A stretch of 64,000 bases of DNA from Acidovorax sp. FJL06 (GCF_003852545.1 NZ_QAJR01000029.1:124001-188000), one strand, 5' to 3'; shown: positions 52,516-60,985, counted from the first letter of the stretch. A program made the numbers and translations. The notes: a model not told the origin generated them from the letters alone.

Positions 52516-52538
52516 TTGGTTCGTAAAAACCGAACCAA
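52516..52538. promoter_or_regulatory. Putative LysR operator
   Basis: TTGGTTCG - TAAAAAC - CGAACCAA, perfect 8-bp arms, 28 bp upstream of the LysR start and about 115 bp before terC. A T-N11-A core fits inside the palindrome. Confidence 0.75.
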
Positions 52539-52653
52539 TGCTATCAATATGACAGGTTTTTAAGAATCTATTCCATCCCTACAGTGCGGGGCTGTTGCCG
52601 GGGCGGGTGCCCGGCAGTACAAGTACAGATTTCCCCTTTGGAGAAAGAAAATC

Positions 52654-53634
52654 ATGGAAACGATAGGAACCTGGTGGATGTGGGCGGGCTTTGCCGTCTT
52701 TGTGGTGGTGGCCATTGCCATCGACCTGTTGGTGATGGAGCGCCAGGGCGCGCACAAGGTCACGATGAAAGAGGCCGTGCGCTGGAGCCTGCTGTGGTTC
52801 TCGCTGGCCTTTGTGTTCGTGGGCCTGCTGTGGTGGTACCTGGATGGCAGCCAGGGCCGAGAGGTGGCCAACACCGTGTCCATGCAGTTCATCACCGGCT
52901 ACCTGGTGGAGAAGAGCCTGTCCATCGACAACATCTTCGTGTTCCTGATGCTGTTCAGCTACTTCGCCGTGCCGCCGCAGTACCAAAAGCGCGCACTCAT
53001 CATCGGCATCATCGGCGCCATCGTGCTGCGCACGCTGCTGATCCTGGCGGGCGCCTGGCTGCTGGCCACCTTCCACTGGCTGCTGTATGTGTTTGGCGCG
53101 TTCCTGGTGGTCACGGGCGTGAAGATGTGGTTTGCCGCCGGGCAGGAGCCCGACATCGCCACCAACCCGGTGCTCACGCTGCTGAAGAAGCGCATCCGCA
53201 TCACCGACCAGTTCGATGGCGAAAAGCTCAGTACGCTGATCAACGGCGTGAAGCACTACACCCCGCTGTTCGTGGTGCTGGTGCTCATCGGCACCACCGA
53301 CATCATCTTCGCGGTGGACAGCATCCCGGCCATCTTCGCGATCACCAGCGACCCGTTCATCGTGCTCACGGCCAACGTGTTCGCCATCCTGGGCCTGCGC
53401 GCGCTGTACTTCCTGCTGGCGGACCTGGCCAACCGCTTCCACCTGCTGGCCTATGGCCTGGCCCTGGTGCTGGTGTTCATCGGCGGCAAGATGCTGCTGA
53501 TCGATCTGGTGAAGATCCCGATCGGCTATGCGCTGCTGGTGACGGCCGGGCTGATTGCCGGCTCCATCTTCCTGTCGCTGCGCAGCTCGGGCGAAAGCGC
53601 CCATGGCGCTCCCGCACAACCCCGCAAGGACTGA
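52654..53634 (+). CDS. TerC/Alx family membrane protein
   Basis: A 326-residue inner-membrane protein with about nine helices. Family signatures: LVEKSLSIDNIFVFLMLFSYFAVP, IGTTDIIFAVDSIPAIFAITSDPFIV and FAILGLRALYFLLADL. The acidic residues in these segments are thought to bind metal. TerC/Alx proteins relate to Mn2+ export, alkaline response or tellurite resistance. It heads a three-gene operon (TerC, 53-residue protein, DUF2062) and is divergent from an NhaR-like regulator. Confidence 0.93.
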   Translation: METIGTWWMWAGFAVFVVVAIAIDLLVMERQGAHKVTMKEAVRWSLLWFSLAFVFVGLLWWYLDGSQGREVANTVSMQFITGYLVEKSLSIDNIFVFLMLFSYFAVPPQYQKRALIIGIIGAIVLRTLLILAGAWLLATFHWLLYVFGAFLVVTGVKMWFAAGQEPDIATNPVLTLLKKRIRITDQFDGEKLSTLINGVKHYTPLFVVLVLIGTTDIIFAVDSIPAIFAITSDPFIVLTANVFAILGLRALYFLLADLANRFHLLAYGLALVLVFIGGKMLLIDLVKIPIGYALLVTAGLIAGSIFLSLRSSGESAHGAPAQPRKD

Positions 53635-53645
53635 GGAGCCAGGCC

Positions 53646-53807
53646 ATGGACCTTCTCGACTCCGTGATGCTGTGCGTGCTGTTCGGCCTGCTGGCGGCCA
53701 CGTTCGTGGCCCACCGCGCGGGCAACGAGCGGCGCGATGTGGGGCTGCTGCTCTCGCTGTCGGCCCTGTGGGGCGCCGGCACGGCCGCTGCCCTGGCCTG
53801 GGTCTGA
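53646..53807 (+). CDS. 53-residue small membrane protein
   Basis: Very small protein with two hydrophobic helices: LLDSVMLCVLFGLLAATFVAHRAG and VGLLLSLSALWGAGTAAALAWV, joined by a charged NERRD turn. A GAGGAG site lies 9-14 nt upstream of its ATG. It is 11 bp after terC and 10 bp before the DUF2062 gene, so it is almost surely co-transcribed. Function unknown; a small partner of TerC is possible. Confidence 0.7.
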   Translation: MDLLDSVMLCVLFGLLAATFVAHRAGNERRDVGLLLSLSALWGAGTAAALAWV

Positions 53808-53817
53808 CCCGGTGGTG

Positions 53818-54366
53818 ATGCCCATGCTGTGCACTGTGCGCCGCTGGCTGCGCGGGCTGGAGCCCCGCGCACGGGTCTACCTGGAGCGCGGCTGGCTGTC
53901 GCGCTACCACCCCTGGATGGAGCGGCGCGCGCTGTTCCGCTTCCAGCGCCAGCCGCTGGCGCGCGGGGTGGCGGCGGGCATGTTCTGCGGGCTGATCCCC
54001 GGCCCGCTGCAGATCCCTGGCACGCTGCTGGTGTGCGCCTGGCTGCGCGGCAACATCGTGGCCGGCGGTGCGGCCACGTTCTACACCAACCCGCTCACCA
54101 CCGTGCCGCTGTATGTGCTGGCCTTCTACCTGGGCGCGTTGGTGATGCCCGGCGAGCAGGTGCTGCCCGCCTGGGGCAGCGTGGCGCCGGGTGGCGACCT
54201 GTCGGTGCAGGCGCTGGGCGCCTGGATGCAGGCCCTGGGCACGCCGCTGCTGGTGGGCTTGCCCACCTTGGGCCTGCTGCTCGCGGCGTTGGGTTATGCC
54301 ACGGTGCAGCTGCTGTGGCTGGCGCCGGCCCTGCAGCGCAAGCGGCGCCTGGCACGCAGCCGCTGA
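53818..54366 (+). CDS. DUF2062 membrane protein
   Basis: A 182-residue protein with the DUF2062 domain: SRYHPWMERRALFRFQRQPLARGVAAGMFCGLIPGPLQIPGTLL, followed by NPLTTVPLYVLAFYLGALVM and a last helix near LPTLGLLLAALGYATVQLL. The conserved (F/G)xxG(L/I)xPGP..Q and TNPLT elements are intact. Function is unknown; it is the third gene of the terC operon. ATG at 53818 and 53824 are both possible. Confidence 0.87.
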   Translation: MPMLCTVRRWLRGLEPRARVYLERGWLSRYHPWMERRALFRFQRQPLARGVAAGMFCGLIPGPLQIPGTLLVCAWLRGNIVAGGAATFYTNPLTTVPLYVLAFYLGALVMPGEQVLPAWGSVAPGGDLSVQALGAWMQALGTPLLVGLPTLGLLLAALGYATVQLLWLAPALQRKRRLARSR

Positions 54367-54405
54367 GCGCCGTTCCGCGCAAGGGGCGCAGCATGTGGGC
54401 GCAGC

Positions 54406-54491
54406 GCCCGCCAGCGCCACCGTGGAGCTGGCTTTGCCAGGCCACGGGTGGCGTCCCCCTGAGGGGGAAGCGGCGCAGCCGCTCAGGGGGC
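54406..54491 (-). repeat. Dispersed 3'-end hairpin element, copy R8 (short form)
   Basis: Touches the Bug receptor stop: on the minus strand CCCCCTGAGCGGC-TGC-GCCGC, then CCCCCTCAGGGGG, then a tail with GGCAAAGCCAGC like R4. Confidence 0.8.
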
Positions 54492-55460
54492 TCAATCCAG
54501 CTTGACGCCCACCTTGGTGATCACCCGGCCCCACTTCTCGCGCTCTGTGCGCGCAAAGCTGCCCATCTGCGCTGCGGTGCCGGGCATGGGCTCCACGCCC
54601 AGCGCCTGCAGGCGGGCCTTGGTGCGGGTGTCGGCCAGCGCGGTCTGCAGGGCCCGGCTGAAATTCGCCACCACCTCGGCCGATGCGCCCGTGGGTGCCA
54701 CGATGCCCTGCCAGGCATAGCCCTCGAAGCCCTGCAGGCCCTGTTCGGCAATGGTGGGCACATCGGGCATGGTGGCCACGCGCTGCGGGCTGGCTACGCC
54801 AATGGCGCGCACCTTGTGGCCCGCGAGGAACGGGTACACCGTGGCGCTGTCGATCCACATGGCCGACACCTGGCCGCCGATCACGTCCTGGATGGCGGGT
54901 GCGGCACCCCGGTAGGGCACATGCGTGAGCTTGAGGCCGCTTTGCTCGCGGAACAGCTCGCCCACCAGGTGGTGCGGGCTGCCCGGCCCGGCCGATGCCC
55001 AGTTCACGCCGTCGGGCTGGCCCTTGGCCCAGGCCGTGAACTCCTTGAGGCTCTTGGCCGGCACGCTGTTGGACACCACCAGGAACATCGGGAAGCGCAC
55101 CAGCAGGCCCACGGGCTGGAAGTCCTTCTCGGCGTTGTAGGCGAGCTTGCTGAACAAGAAGGGGTTGGCCGCCAGCGTGGCGAAGTCGGCCGAGAAGATC
55201 AGGTTGCCGTAGTCCTTGTTGCGTGCGCTGTATTCGGCGGCGATGTTGGTGCCCGCGCCGGGCTTGTTGTTGATGATGATGGGGCGGCCCAGCGTGGCCG
55301 ACATGGATTCGGAAATCGTGCGCGCCACGATGTCCGAGCCGCCGCCGGCGGCATAGCCCACCACCCACTCCAGCGGCTTGGGGTCCTGGGCATGGGCCAG
55401 GGGGAGGGCGGTGGCCAGGGCCAGCCCGGCCAGGGTGGCGAGGAAATGTTTGCGCTGCAT
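54492..55460 (-). CDS. Bug-type tripartite tricarboxylate binding protein
   Basis: A 322-residue periplasmic receptor. Signal peptide MQRKHFLATLAGLALATALPLAHA; then LEWVVGYAAGGGSDIVARTISESM, IIINNKPGAGTNIAAEYSA and VPYRGAAPAIQDVIGGQVSAMWID. It is the most downstream gene in a run with DUF2783, an FAD monooxygenase and a metallohydrolase, so it probably captures the substrate of that pathway. Repeat R8 directly abuts its stop codon. Confidence 0.92.
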   Translation of the reverse strand: MQRKHFLATLAGLALATALPLAHAQDPKPLEWVVGYAAGGGSDIVARTISESMSATLGRPIIINNKPGAGTNIAAEYSARNKDYGNLIFSADFATLAANPFLFSKLAYNAEKDFQPVGLLVRFPMFLVVSNSVPAKSLKEFTAWAKGQPDGVNWASAGPGSPHHLVGELFREQSGLKLTHVPYRGAAPAIQDVIGGQVSAMWIDSATVYPFLAGHKVRAIGVASPQRVATMPDVPTIAEQGLQGFEGYAWQGIVAPTGASAEVVANFSRALQTALADTRTKARLQALGVEPMPGTAAQMGSFARTEREKWGRVITKVGVKLD

Positions 55461-55558
55461 GGGGTTGTCTCCGAGGTGTTGTCAAAAAATCAAGGCAAAG
55501 CCCGGGCCTGGCACCGTCTGCGCGGTGCTGAAGCCGTGGGGGGGAAGGGGTGCGGGGG

Positions 55559-55816
55559 CTAGGCCGCCACCGCGTGGGTGGGTACCACCGGTGTGATGGC
55601 CGGGGTGGTGCGCCGGTCTGCCATGGGCAGGGCGCTGCCGCGCGCCAGCTGCAGGGCGTGTTGCAGGGTGGCCTGGTCACCGATGTGGTTGGCCAGCAGC
55701 AGCACCAGGCGCGCGTTCATCGCGTGGCTCTCGGGGGTCGAGAGGCCCTGGTGCGCAGCGATCAGCGCTTCATAAAAATCGTCGCAGGCCTGCAGGTTCG
55801 GTTGGGTGTTCAGCAT
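55559..55816 (-). CDS. DUF2783 small protein
   Basis: An 85-residue helical protein: NLQACDDFYEALIAAHQGLSTPESHAMNARLVLLLANHIGDQATLQHALQLAR is the DUF2783 core, and the last 25 residues are an Ala/Pro/Thr tail. It starts 16 bp after the FAD monooxygenase stop. DUF2783 genes typically follow such monooxygenase genes, so it is probably an accessory or small subunit, which is inferred. Confidence 0.84.
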   Translation of the reverse strand: MLNTQPNLQACDDFYEALIAAHQGLSTPESHAMNARLVLLLANHIGDQATLQHALQLARGSALPMADRRTTPAITPVVPTHAVAA

Positions 55817-55832
55817 GTTGGCGTGTTCCTTG

Positions 55833-57482
55833 TCATGCGGCGAGCGCGCGGGCCAGGGCCTGGCGCACGGCGGCGTCGGTGGGCGCGCGCCAGCGTGCGC
55901 ACACATGCTGGTCGGGGCGCACCAGGTAAGCGGTGCCGGGCTGGGCGTTCAGCCGCTCTTTGGCCAGGCCCTGGGCGTCCTGCACGTCCACGCCAATTTG
56001 CAGGACCTGCACCTGGGGCGAAAGCGCCTGGGCCCAGGCGGGTGCCGCGCCAAAGGTGATGAGCGTGAAGTCCGGCCCCAGCGCGCGCAGCAGCCAGGTG
56101 GGCTGGCCTTGCTGGGTCAACGGTGCGTCCAGCAGCACGGCGCCGGGCACCTGCGTGCCGGCAAAGGTATCGGTGTCGGGGGTGTTCAGCGGCGATTCGC
56201 ACAGCGTGGCCGGCACCGACAGGCGTCCGCTGTTGACGATGCGCCGCGCAAACGCATGCTCGCGCGCCAGGTGCAGCGCGGCGTCGCGGAACAGGCGGCT
56301 CACCTCGCTCTTGGGCGTGATGAAGTCGGTGGCGCGGGTGGAGTTGCACAGGTTCTCGTCGGCTGCGTATTCGCGCTCAGGCCCATAGGTGGCGAGCAGG
56401 GCGGGGCCGGCGCGGCCCTGGAGCACCCAGTCGAGCTTCCAGGCCAGGTTCTCGGCATCCTGCACGCCGCTGTTGGCGCCGCGGGCTCCAAAGGGCGACA
56501 CCCCGTGTGCGCTGTCGCCCGCAAACACCACGCGGCCGTGCACGAACTGGTCCATGCGCAGGCAGGCAAAGGTGTAGACGCTGGCCCAGTCCAGCTCGAA
56601 CTGTGCCTCCGCACCCAGCAGCGCCTTCACGCGCGGGAGGATGTTCTCGGGTTTTTTCTCCTCCTCGGGGTCGGCATCCCAGCCCAGCTGGAAGTCGATG
56701 CGCCACACGTTGTCGGGCTGGCGATGCAGCAGCACGCTTTGGTTGGGATGAAAGGGCGGGTCGAACCAGAACCAGCGCTCGGTCGGAAAGTCTGCATCGC
56801 CCGCCAGCTTCACGTCGGCGATCAGGAAGCGGTCCTGGAAGATGCGGCCCTTGCTTTCCAGCCCCAGCATCTGCCGCGTGGGCGAGCGCGATCCGTCGCA
56901 GGCCACCAGCCACTGGGCGTCGATCTGGTACGCGCCATCCGGTGTGTCAATGCTGAGCAACGCGCCATCGTCCCGCGCAGCTACGGCCGCCACCTTGTTG
57001 TGCCAGCGGATGTCGATGCCCGGCAACTGCAGCGCGCGCTCCACCAGGTAGGCCTCGGCGTAGTACTGCTGCAGGTTGATGAAGGCCGGGCGCTCGTGGC
57101 CCTCTTCGGGCAGCAGGTTGAATTCGTAGAGCTGTTCGTCTTTCAGGAACACCTTGCCCAGGTTCCACGACACGCCCTTGTCCACCATGGGCTGGCCCAC
57201 GCCCAGGCGGTCCCAGATTTCGAGCGTGCGCTTGGCAAAACAGATGGCGCGCGAGCCGATGGAGAGCTTGTGGTCGTTGTCCAGCACCACCACACGCTGC
57301 CCGCGCTGGGCCAGGTCGATGGCCAGCGACAGGCCCACAGGGCCCGCGCCGATGACCACGATGGGGTGCTGCGCGGGTTGGGCGCTGTCCTGGTCGGGCG
57401 AGCGCACGTAGCCGAAATCGATGGCCTGCACCTCGGCGCCACTGGCGTGGAAGGCTTCGGCGGGAATGTCTCTGGGGTTCAT
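55833..57482 (-). CDS. FAD-dependent aromatic-type monooxygenase
   Basis: A 549-residue flavoprotein hydroxylase. N-terminal FAD motif VVIGAGPVGLSLAIDLAQRG (about residues 41-60), the second FAD motif VVFAGDSAHGVSPFGARGANSGVQDAENLAWKL, and a C-terminal thioredoxin-like domain (about 440-549) of the PHBH/MhpA family. It resembles 3-(3-hydroxyphenyl)propionate hydroxylase but is not clearly that enzyme. Family members use NAD(P)H and O2 to hydroxylate phenolic acids. It is in an operon with DUF2783, a Bug receptor and a metallohydrolase, likely under the divergent IclR regulator. Confidence 0.9.
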   Translation of the reverse strand: MNPRDIPAEAFHASGAEVQAIDFGYVRSPDQDSAQPAQHPIVVIGAGPVGLSLAIDLAQRGQRVVVLDNDHKLSIGSRAICFAKRTLEIWDRLGVGQPMVDKGVSWNLGKVFLKDEQLYEFNLLPEEGHERPAFINLQQYYAEAYLVERALQLPGIDIRWHNKVAAVAARDDGALLSIDTPDGAYQIDAQWLVACDGSRSPTRQMLGLESKGRIFQDRFLIADVKLAGDADFPTERWFWFDPPFHPNQSVLLHRQPDNVWRIDFQLGWDADPEEEKKPENILPRVKALLGAEAQFELDWASVYTFACLRMDQFVHGRVVFAGDSAHGVSPFGARGANSGVQDAENLAWKLDWVLQGRAGPALLATYGPEREYAADENLCNSTRATDFITPKSEVSRLFRDAALHLAREHAFARRIVNSGRLSVPATLCESPLNTPDTDTFAGTQVPGAVLLDAPLTQQGQPTWLLRALGPDFTLITFGAAPAWAQALSPQVQVLQIGVDVQDAQGLAKERLNAQPGTAYLVRPDQHVCARWRAPTDAAVRQALARALAA

Positions 57483-57536
57483 GTTCTACGACCTTTGTGT
57501 TTTGATCGATTGCCTGATGTAGAGAGCTGACCTTTG

Positions 57537-57659
57537 CAACTGGCGCGCCCCAAGCGAGGGACGCCAAGCAAGGGCCGCCCCGCAGCGAGGGCGTCGTCCC
57601 CCTTCCCGCAGCGCGCAGCGGTGCGAGAGAAGGGGGAAGGCGCGCAGCGCCTCAGGGGG
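57537..57659 (-). repeat. Dispersed 3'-end hairpin element, copy R7
   Basis: On the minus strand it starts 11 nt after the metallohydrolase stop: CCCCCTGAGGCGC-TGC-GCGCC, then a long arm CCCCCTTCTC...GGGAAGGGGG, GCGGGGCGGCCCTTGCTT and a GGGGCGCGCCAGTTG tail. Confidence 0.82.
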
Positions 57660-57670
57660 TTGTTCTCTAT

Positions 57671-58630
57671 TCAGCCTTCCAATGCCTTCCACATCTGAAT
57701 GTCGCGCTCGGCGGTCCAGATGCGCGGGTCGGGGTATTGCGTGGCCTCGTCGTAGGCGCGGGTCACGTCAAACGGCATGCAGTGGTTGAAGATCACCCAG
57801 TGCCCATACTTGGGCTGCAGTTGGGCAAAGGTGGCTTCGTAGACCTTGCGCAGGTCTTCGCCCTTGGCCGCACTGGCTTTCACGCTCTCGTACAGGTCGC
57901 TGATGAAGGCGCGCGTGCCGGCCAGGCCCGCCTGCACCTGCTCGGGCGTCTGCAGCGCCGCGCCGCGCCCGGGCACCAGCTTTTCGGGCTTCAGTGCCGC
58001 GATGTTGTCCAGCGTTTGCGGCCAGTCCTGGAAGTACGCATCGCCCGCATACGGCGTGGCGTCGAACTCCACCAGGTCGCCGCTGAACAGGATCTTTTCC
58101 TGCGGCAGCCAGGCCACCGTGTCGCCCTTGGTGTGGCCCCGGCCCAGCTGAAGGATCTGCACTTCCACGCTGCCCAGCCACAGGGTCATCTTCTTGTTGA
58201 AGGTCATCGTGGGCCAGGTCAGGCCGTCGGGCACGCTTTCGACGTTCTGGAACAGGCGCGGGAAGCGGCCGATCTCGCTGTCCTTGTCGAACTGGCCGCG
58301 CTCCACGATGAGGTCGCGCGTGTCCTCGCTGGCGATGACGTGCTCCGCGCCATAGGCGCTGGCGCCCAGCACGCGCACCGCGTGATAGTGGCTCAGCAGC
58401 ACGTACTTGATGGGCTTGTCGGTGACTTCGCGGATGCGGCGGATCACGTCCTGCGCCATCACGGGGGTGGCCTGGGTGTCGATGACCATCACCGCGTCAT
58501 CGCCAATGATGATGCCGGTGTTGGGGTCGCCCTCGGCCGTGTAGGCATAGGCGTGGTCGGAGAGCTTGTCGAAGCTCACCTTCTTCACTTCGAGGTCGGC
58601 GGCGGAGGCAAAGGTTTTGACGGTGCTCAT
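57671..58630 (-). CDS. Metallo-beta-lactamase-fold hydrolase with altered metal motif
   Basis: A 319-residue MBL-fold protein. The zinc motif usually HxHxDH reads LSHYHAVRVLGA, so the two histidines of the first site remain but the Asp-His pair is Arg-Val-like. Other ligands are visible: GRGHTKGDTVAWLP (His), LFSGDLVEF (Asp) and VIFNHCMPFD (His). So it may hold a single metal ion or act differently from typical hydrolases. It is the first gene of the operon with the FAD monooxygenase and faces the IclR gene. A ring-cleavage-product or lactone hydrolase is possible. Confidence 0.87.
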   Translation of the reverse strand: MSTVKTFASAADLEVKKVSFDKLSDHAYAYTAEGDPNTGIIIGDDAVMVIDTQATPVMAQDVIRRIREVTDKPIKYVLLSHYHAVRVLGASAYGAEHVIASEDTRDLIVERGQFDKDSEIGRFPRLFQNVESVPDGLTWPTMTFNKKMTLWLGSVEVQILQLGRGHTKGDTVAWLPQEKILFSGDLVEFDATPYAGDAYFQDWPQTLDNIAALKPEKLVPGRGAALQTPEQVQAGLAGTRAFISDLYESVKASAAKGEDLRKVYEATFAQLQPKYGHWVIFNHCMPFDVTRAYDEATQYPDPRIWTAERDIQMWKALEG

Positions 58631-58655
58631 GGTGGTGATTTGTTAATGGTGAATG

Positions 58656-58669
58656 CGTTTATCTAAACG
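58656..58669. promoter_or_regulatory. Putative IclR operator 1
   Basis: CGTTTA-TC-TAAACG, perfect 6-bp arms, 26 bp upstream of the metallohydrolase start. Related half-sites (GTTTATGTCTAACG) lie at about 58699. Confidence 0.7.
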
Positions 58670-58716
58670 GAATGTGTTGATGTTAGGCAAGAAATTTGTT
58701 TATGTCTAACGCATTT

Positions 58717-58730
58717 GTTTAGGTGTAAAC
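58717..58730. promoter_or_regulatory. Putative IclR operator 2
   Basis: GTTTA-GGTG-TAAAC, perfect 5-bp arms, 43 bp upstream of the IclR start. It shares the GTTTA half-site with operator 1, so one regulator could control both directions. Confidence 0.68.
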
Positions 58731-58772
58731 CCGAAGGGGTGAGCGGCGTCGCGCTGCGTGGACAATCGCCGC

Positions 58773-59588
58773 ATGGCCACCACGACTCCCGACCTGCCCC
58801 CCACCGACGACGAAGACACGCCCCGCAGCCCGCGCGGCATCCAGAGCGTGGAGGTGGGCGGCCAGTTGCTGAAAGTGCTGGCGCGCACCGGCCGCCGCAT
58901 GGCGCTCAAGGACCTGGCCCGCGCGGCCGACATGACGGCCGCCAAGGCCCATCCCTACCTGGTGAGTTTTGGCAAGCTGGGCCTCATCGAGCAGGACGCC
59001 GTGAGTGGCCACTACGGCCTGGGCCCGCTGGCCATGCAGCTGGGCCTGATCAGCCTGCAGCAGGTGGACCCGGTGCGCCTGGCCATTGCCGAGCTGCCCG
59101 CGCTGGCCCAGCGCATCGGCTACACCGTGTCGGCCTCGGTCTGGGGCGACAACGGCCCCACCATCATTCGCGTCGAAGAAGGCCCCACGGCCGTGTACGT
59201 GGCCATGCGCCACGGCACCACGGCCTCGGTGCGCCACACGGCCACGGGCAAGGTGTTTGCGGCCTTTGGGTCGCGCGAACGCGCCGCCGCTGCTTTGGCG
59301 GCCGAAGGGTTTGCGGGGGCTTTGGATGAACCCGCGTTTGCGGCCGAGCTGGACGCGGTGCGCACGCACCAGGTGGCGCAGGTGACGGACCAACTCCTGC
59401 CCGGCATCAGCGCGCTGGCGACGCCGGTGTTCGACGGGTTTGGACAGCTGGTGCTGTGCCTGGCGGTGATCGGGCCCAGCGCCACGTTGCAGACGGGGCC
59501 AGACAGCGCCGCTGCTGGCCATCTGCGTGAGGCTGCGCGGGGCCTGTCGTTGCGGCTGGGCGCCGCCCAGGGCGCAGCGCGCGCCTGA
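58773..59588 (+). CDS. IclR family regulator
   Basis: A 271-residue IclR-type regulator. HTH (about residues 22-80): GIQSVEVGGQLLKVLARTGRRMALKDLARAADMTAAKAHPYLVSFGKLGLIEQD. The effector domain (about 100-265) has VWGDNGPTIIRVEEGP and ATGKVFAAFGSRE. Divergent from the metallohydrolase/monooxygenase operon, its probable target; palindromic GTTTA/TAAAC sites lie between. ATG at 58773 is preferred; an in-frame ATG at 58758 is possible. Confidence 0.91.
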   Translation: MATTTPDLPPTDDEDTPRSPRGIQSVEVGGQLLKVLARTGRRMALKDLARAADMTAAKAHPYLVSFGKLGLIEQDAVSGHYGLGPLAMQLGLISLQQVDPVRLAIAELPALAQRIGYTVSASVWGDNGPTIIRVEEGPTAVYVAMRHGTTASVRHTATGKVFAAFGSRERAAAALAAEGFAGALDEPAFAAELDAVRTHQVAQVTDQLLPGISALATPVFDGFGQLVLCLAVIGPSATLQTGPDSAAAGHLREAARGLSLRLGAAQGAARA

Positions 59589-59597
59589 TGCGCCGGC

Positions 59598-60917
59598 CTA
59601 GGCCGCGCGGGCGAGCGCCTGGTCCACATCCCACAGGATGTCGCCCAAGTCCTCAATCCCCACCGACAGCCGCACCATGTCCGCGCGCACCCCCGCGCGG
59701 GCCAGCTCTTCGTCATTGAGTTGGCGGTGGGTGGTCGATGCGGGGTGGATCACCAGCGTCTTGGCGTCGCCGATGTTGGCCAGGTGGCTCAAAAACTCGC
59801 AGGCGTCGATGAACTTTTCGCCCGCCGCCGCGCCGCCCTTGACGCCAAACGTGAGGATGCCCGAGGCGCCGGGCGTGCCGTCCACCACGCGGAACTGCTT
59901 TTGCGCCAGATCGAAATACGGCGAATCCGCCAGGCCTGGGTAGTTGACCCACGCCACCTGCGGGTGGCTTTGCAAAAATTTCGCCACGGCCAGCGCATTG
60001 CGGCAGTGCTCGCGCATGCGCAGGTGCAGCGTTTCGGCGCCCTGCAGCAGCTGCCACGCGTTCATGGGTGAGAGCACGCCGCCAAAGGTGCGGTTGACCT
60101 CCATGCGCGCCTTCATCGTGTAGCCAAAGTCGCCAAAGGTCTCGTAGAACTTCACGCCGTGGTAGGCGCGGCTGGGCTCCACCATCTCGGGGAATTGGCC
60201 GTTGTCCCACGGAAACTTGCCACCCTCCACCACCACACCGCCCATGGTCGTGCCGTGGCCGCCGATGTACTTGGTGGCGCTGTGCACCACGATGTCGGCA
60301 CCGAGCGCCAGGGGGTTGCACAGGTAGGGGCTGGCCACCGTGTTGTCGATGACGAGCGGCACGCCGTGTGCATGCGCCACCCCGGCCACGGCTGCGATGT
60401 CGAGCACGTTGACCAGCGGGTTGCCGATGGTTTCGCCATACACGGCGCGGGTGTTGGGGCGCATGGCGCGCGCAAAGTTCTCGGGGTCGGCCGGGTCCAC
60501 AAACGTGGTCTCGATGCCCAGACGCGAAAAGCCCACGCCCAGCTGCCCCACCGTGCCGCCGTAGAGCGTGCTGGCCGCCACGATGTGGTCGCCGGTTTTC
60601 AGAATGGCCAGCAGCGCCGCCATCTGCGCGGCCATGCCGCTGGCGCAGGCCAGGGCGGCGCGGCCGTTTTCGAGGCTCGCAATGCGCTCCTCGAACACCG
60701 CCACGGTGGGGTTGCTGATGCGGCTGTAGACATTGCCAAAGGTCTGCAGGTTGAACAGGCTGCTCGCGTGTTCGGCGTTGTCGAACACAAAGCTGGTCGT
60801 CTGGTGGATGGGCGTGGCGCGCGCGCCGGTCACCGGGTCGGGCTGAGCACCGGCGTGGATGGCGCGGGTGCCAAAGCCAAAGGCGCGGTCGGCGCCGGAG
60901 GGTGGGTTGGTGGGCAT
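59598..60917 (-). CDS. metY: O-acetylhomoserine sulfhydrylase
   Basis: A 439-residue PLP enzyme of the Cys/Met metabolism family. The PLP lysine is in VVHSATKYIGGHGTTMGG; other blocks are FGFGTRAIHAGAQPDPVTGARATPIHQTTSFVF, YSRISNPTVAVFEERIASLE and VDNTVASPYLCNPL-type (VIDNTVASPYL). Length (about 430-440) and sequence fit MetY, which makes homocysteine from O-acetylhomoserine and sulfide. It converges on the IclR gene with nine bases between stops and is monocistronic here. MetZ (O-succinylhomoserine) is a less likely alternative. Confidence 0.92.
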   Translation of the reverse strand: MPTNPPSGADRAFGFGTRAIHAGAQPDPVTGARATPIHQTTSFVFDNAEHASSLFNLQTFGNVYSRISNPTVAVFEERIASLENGRAALACASGMAAQMAALLAILKTGDHIVAASTLYGGTVGQLGVGFSRLGIETTFVDPADPENFARAMRPNTRAVYGETIGNPLVNVLDIAAVAGVAHAHGVPLVIDNTVASPYLCNPLALGADIVVHSATKYIGGHGTTMGGVVVEGGKFPWDNGQFPEMVEPSRAYHGVKFYETFGDFGYTMKARMEVNRTFGGVLSPMNAWQLLQGAETLHLRMREHCRNALAVAKFLQSHPQVAWVNYPGLADSPYFDLAQKQFRVVDGTPGASGILTFGVKGGAAAGEKFIDACEFLSHLANIGDAKTLVIHPASTTHRQLNDEELARAGVRADMVRLSVGIEDLGDILWDVDQALARAA

Positions 60918-60954
60918 GGGTTTGAATCAAATAGGCCGGTAGGGCTTTGGGGGT

Positions 60955-60985
60955 AAGCGCAAGCAGCTATGAATTTGCTAGTAAG
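60955..60985. repeat. GCTAT-family element at 3' end of CoA-binding gene
   Basis: AAGCGCAAGCAGCTATGAAT then TTGCTAGTAAGG. It overlaps the stop of the CoA-binding gene at 60978 and shares its first 16 bases with the element at 16441. Confidence 0.55.

Noticed and set aside
52539-52653. Possible manganese (yybP-ykoY) riboswitch before terC
   Set aside because: A small GCCGGG/CCCGGC hairpin is present, but I could not find the conserved paired loops of that riboswitch class. A covariance-model search would settle it.
52579-55680. 1033-codon minus-strand frame across terC, DUF2062 and Bug genes
   Set aside because: Antisense to terC and DUF2062 and in a different frame from the real Bug gene; low-complexity product without domain signatures.
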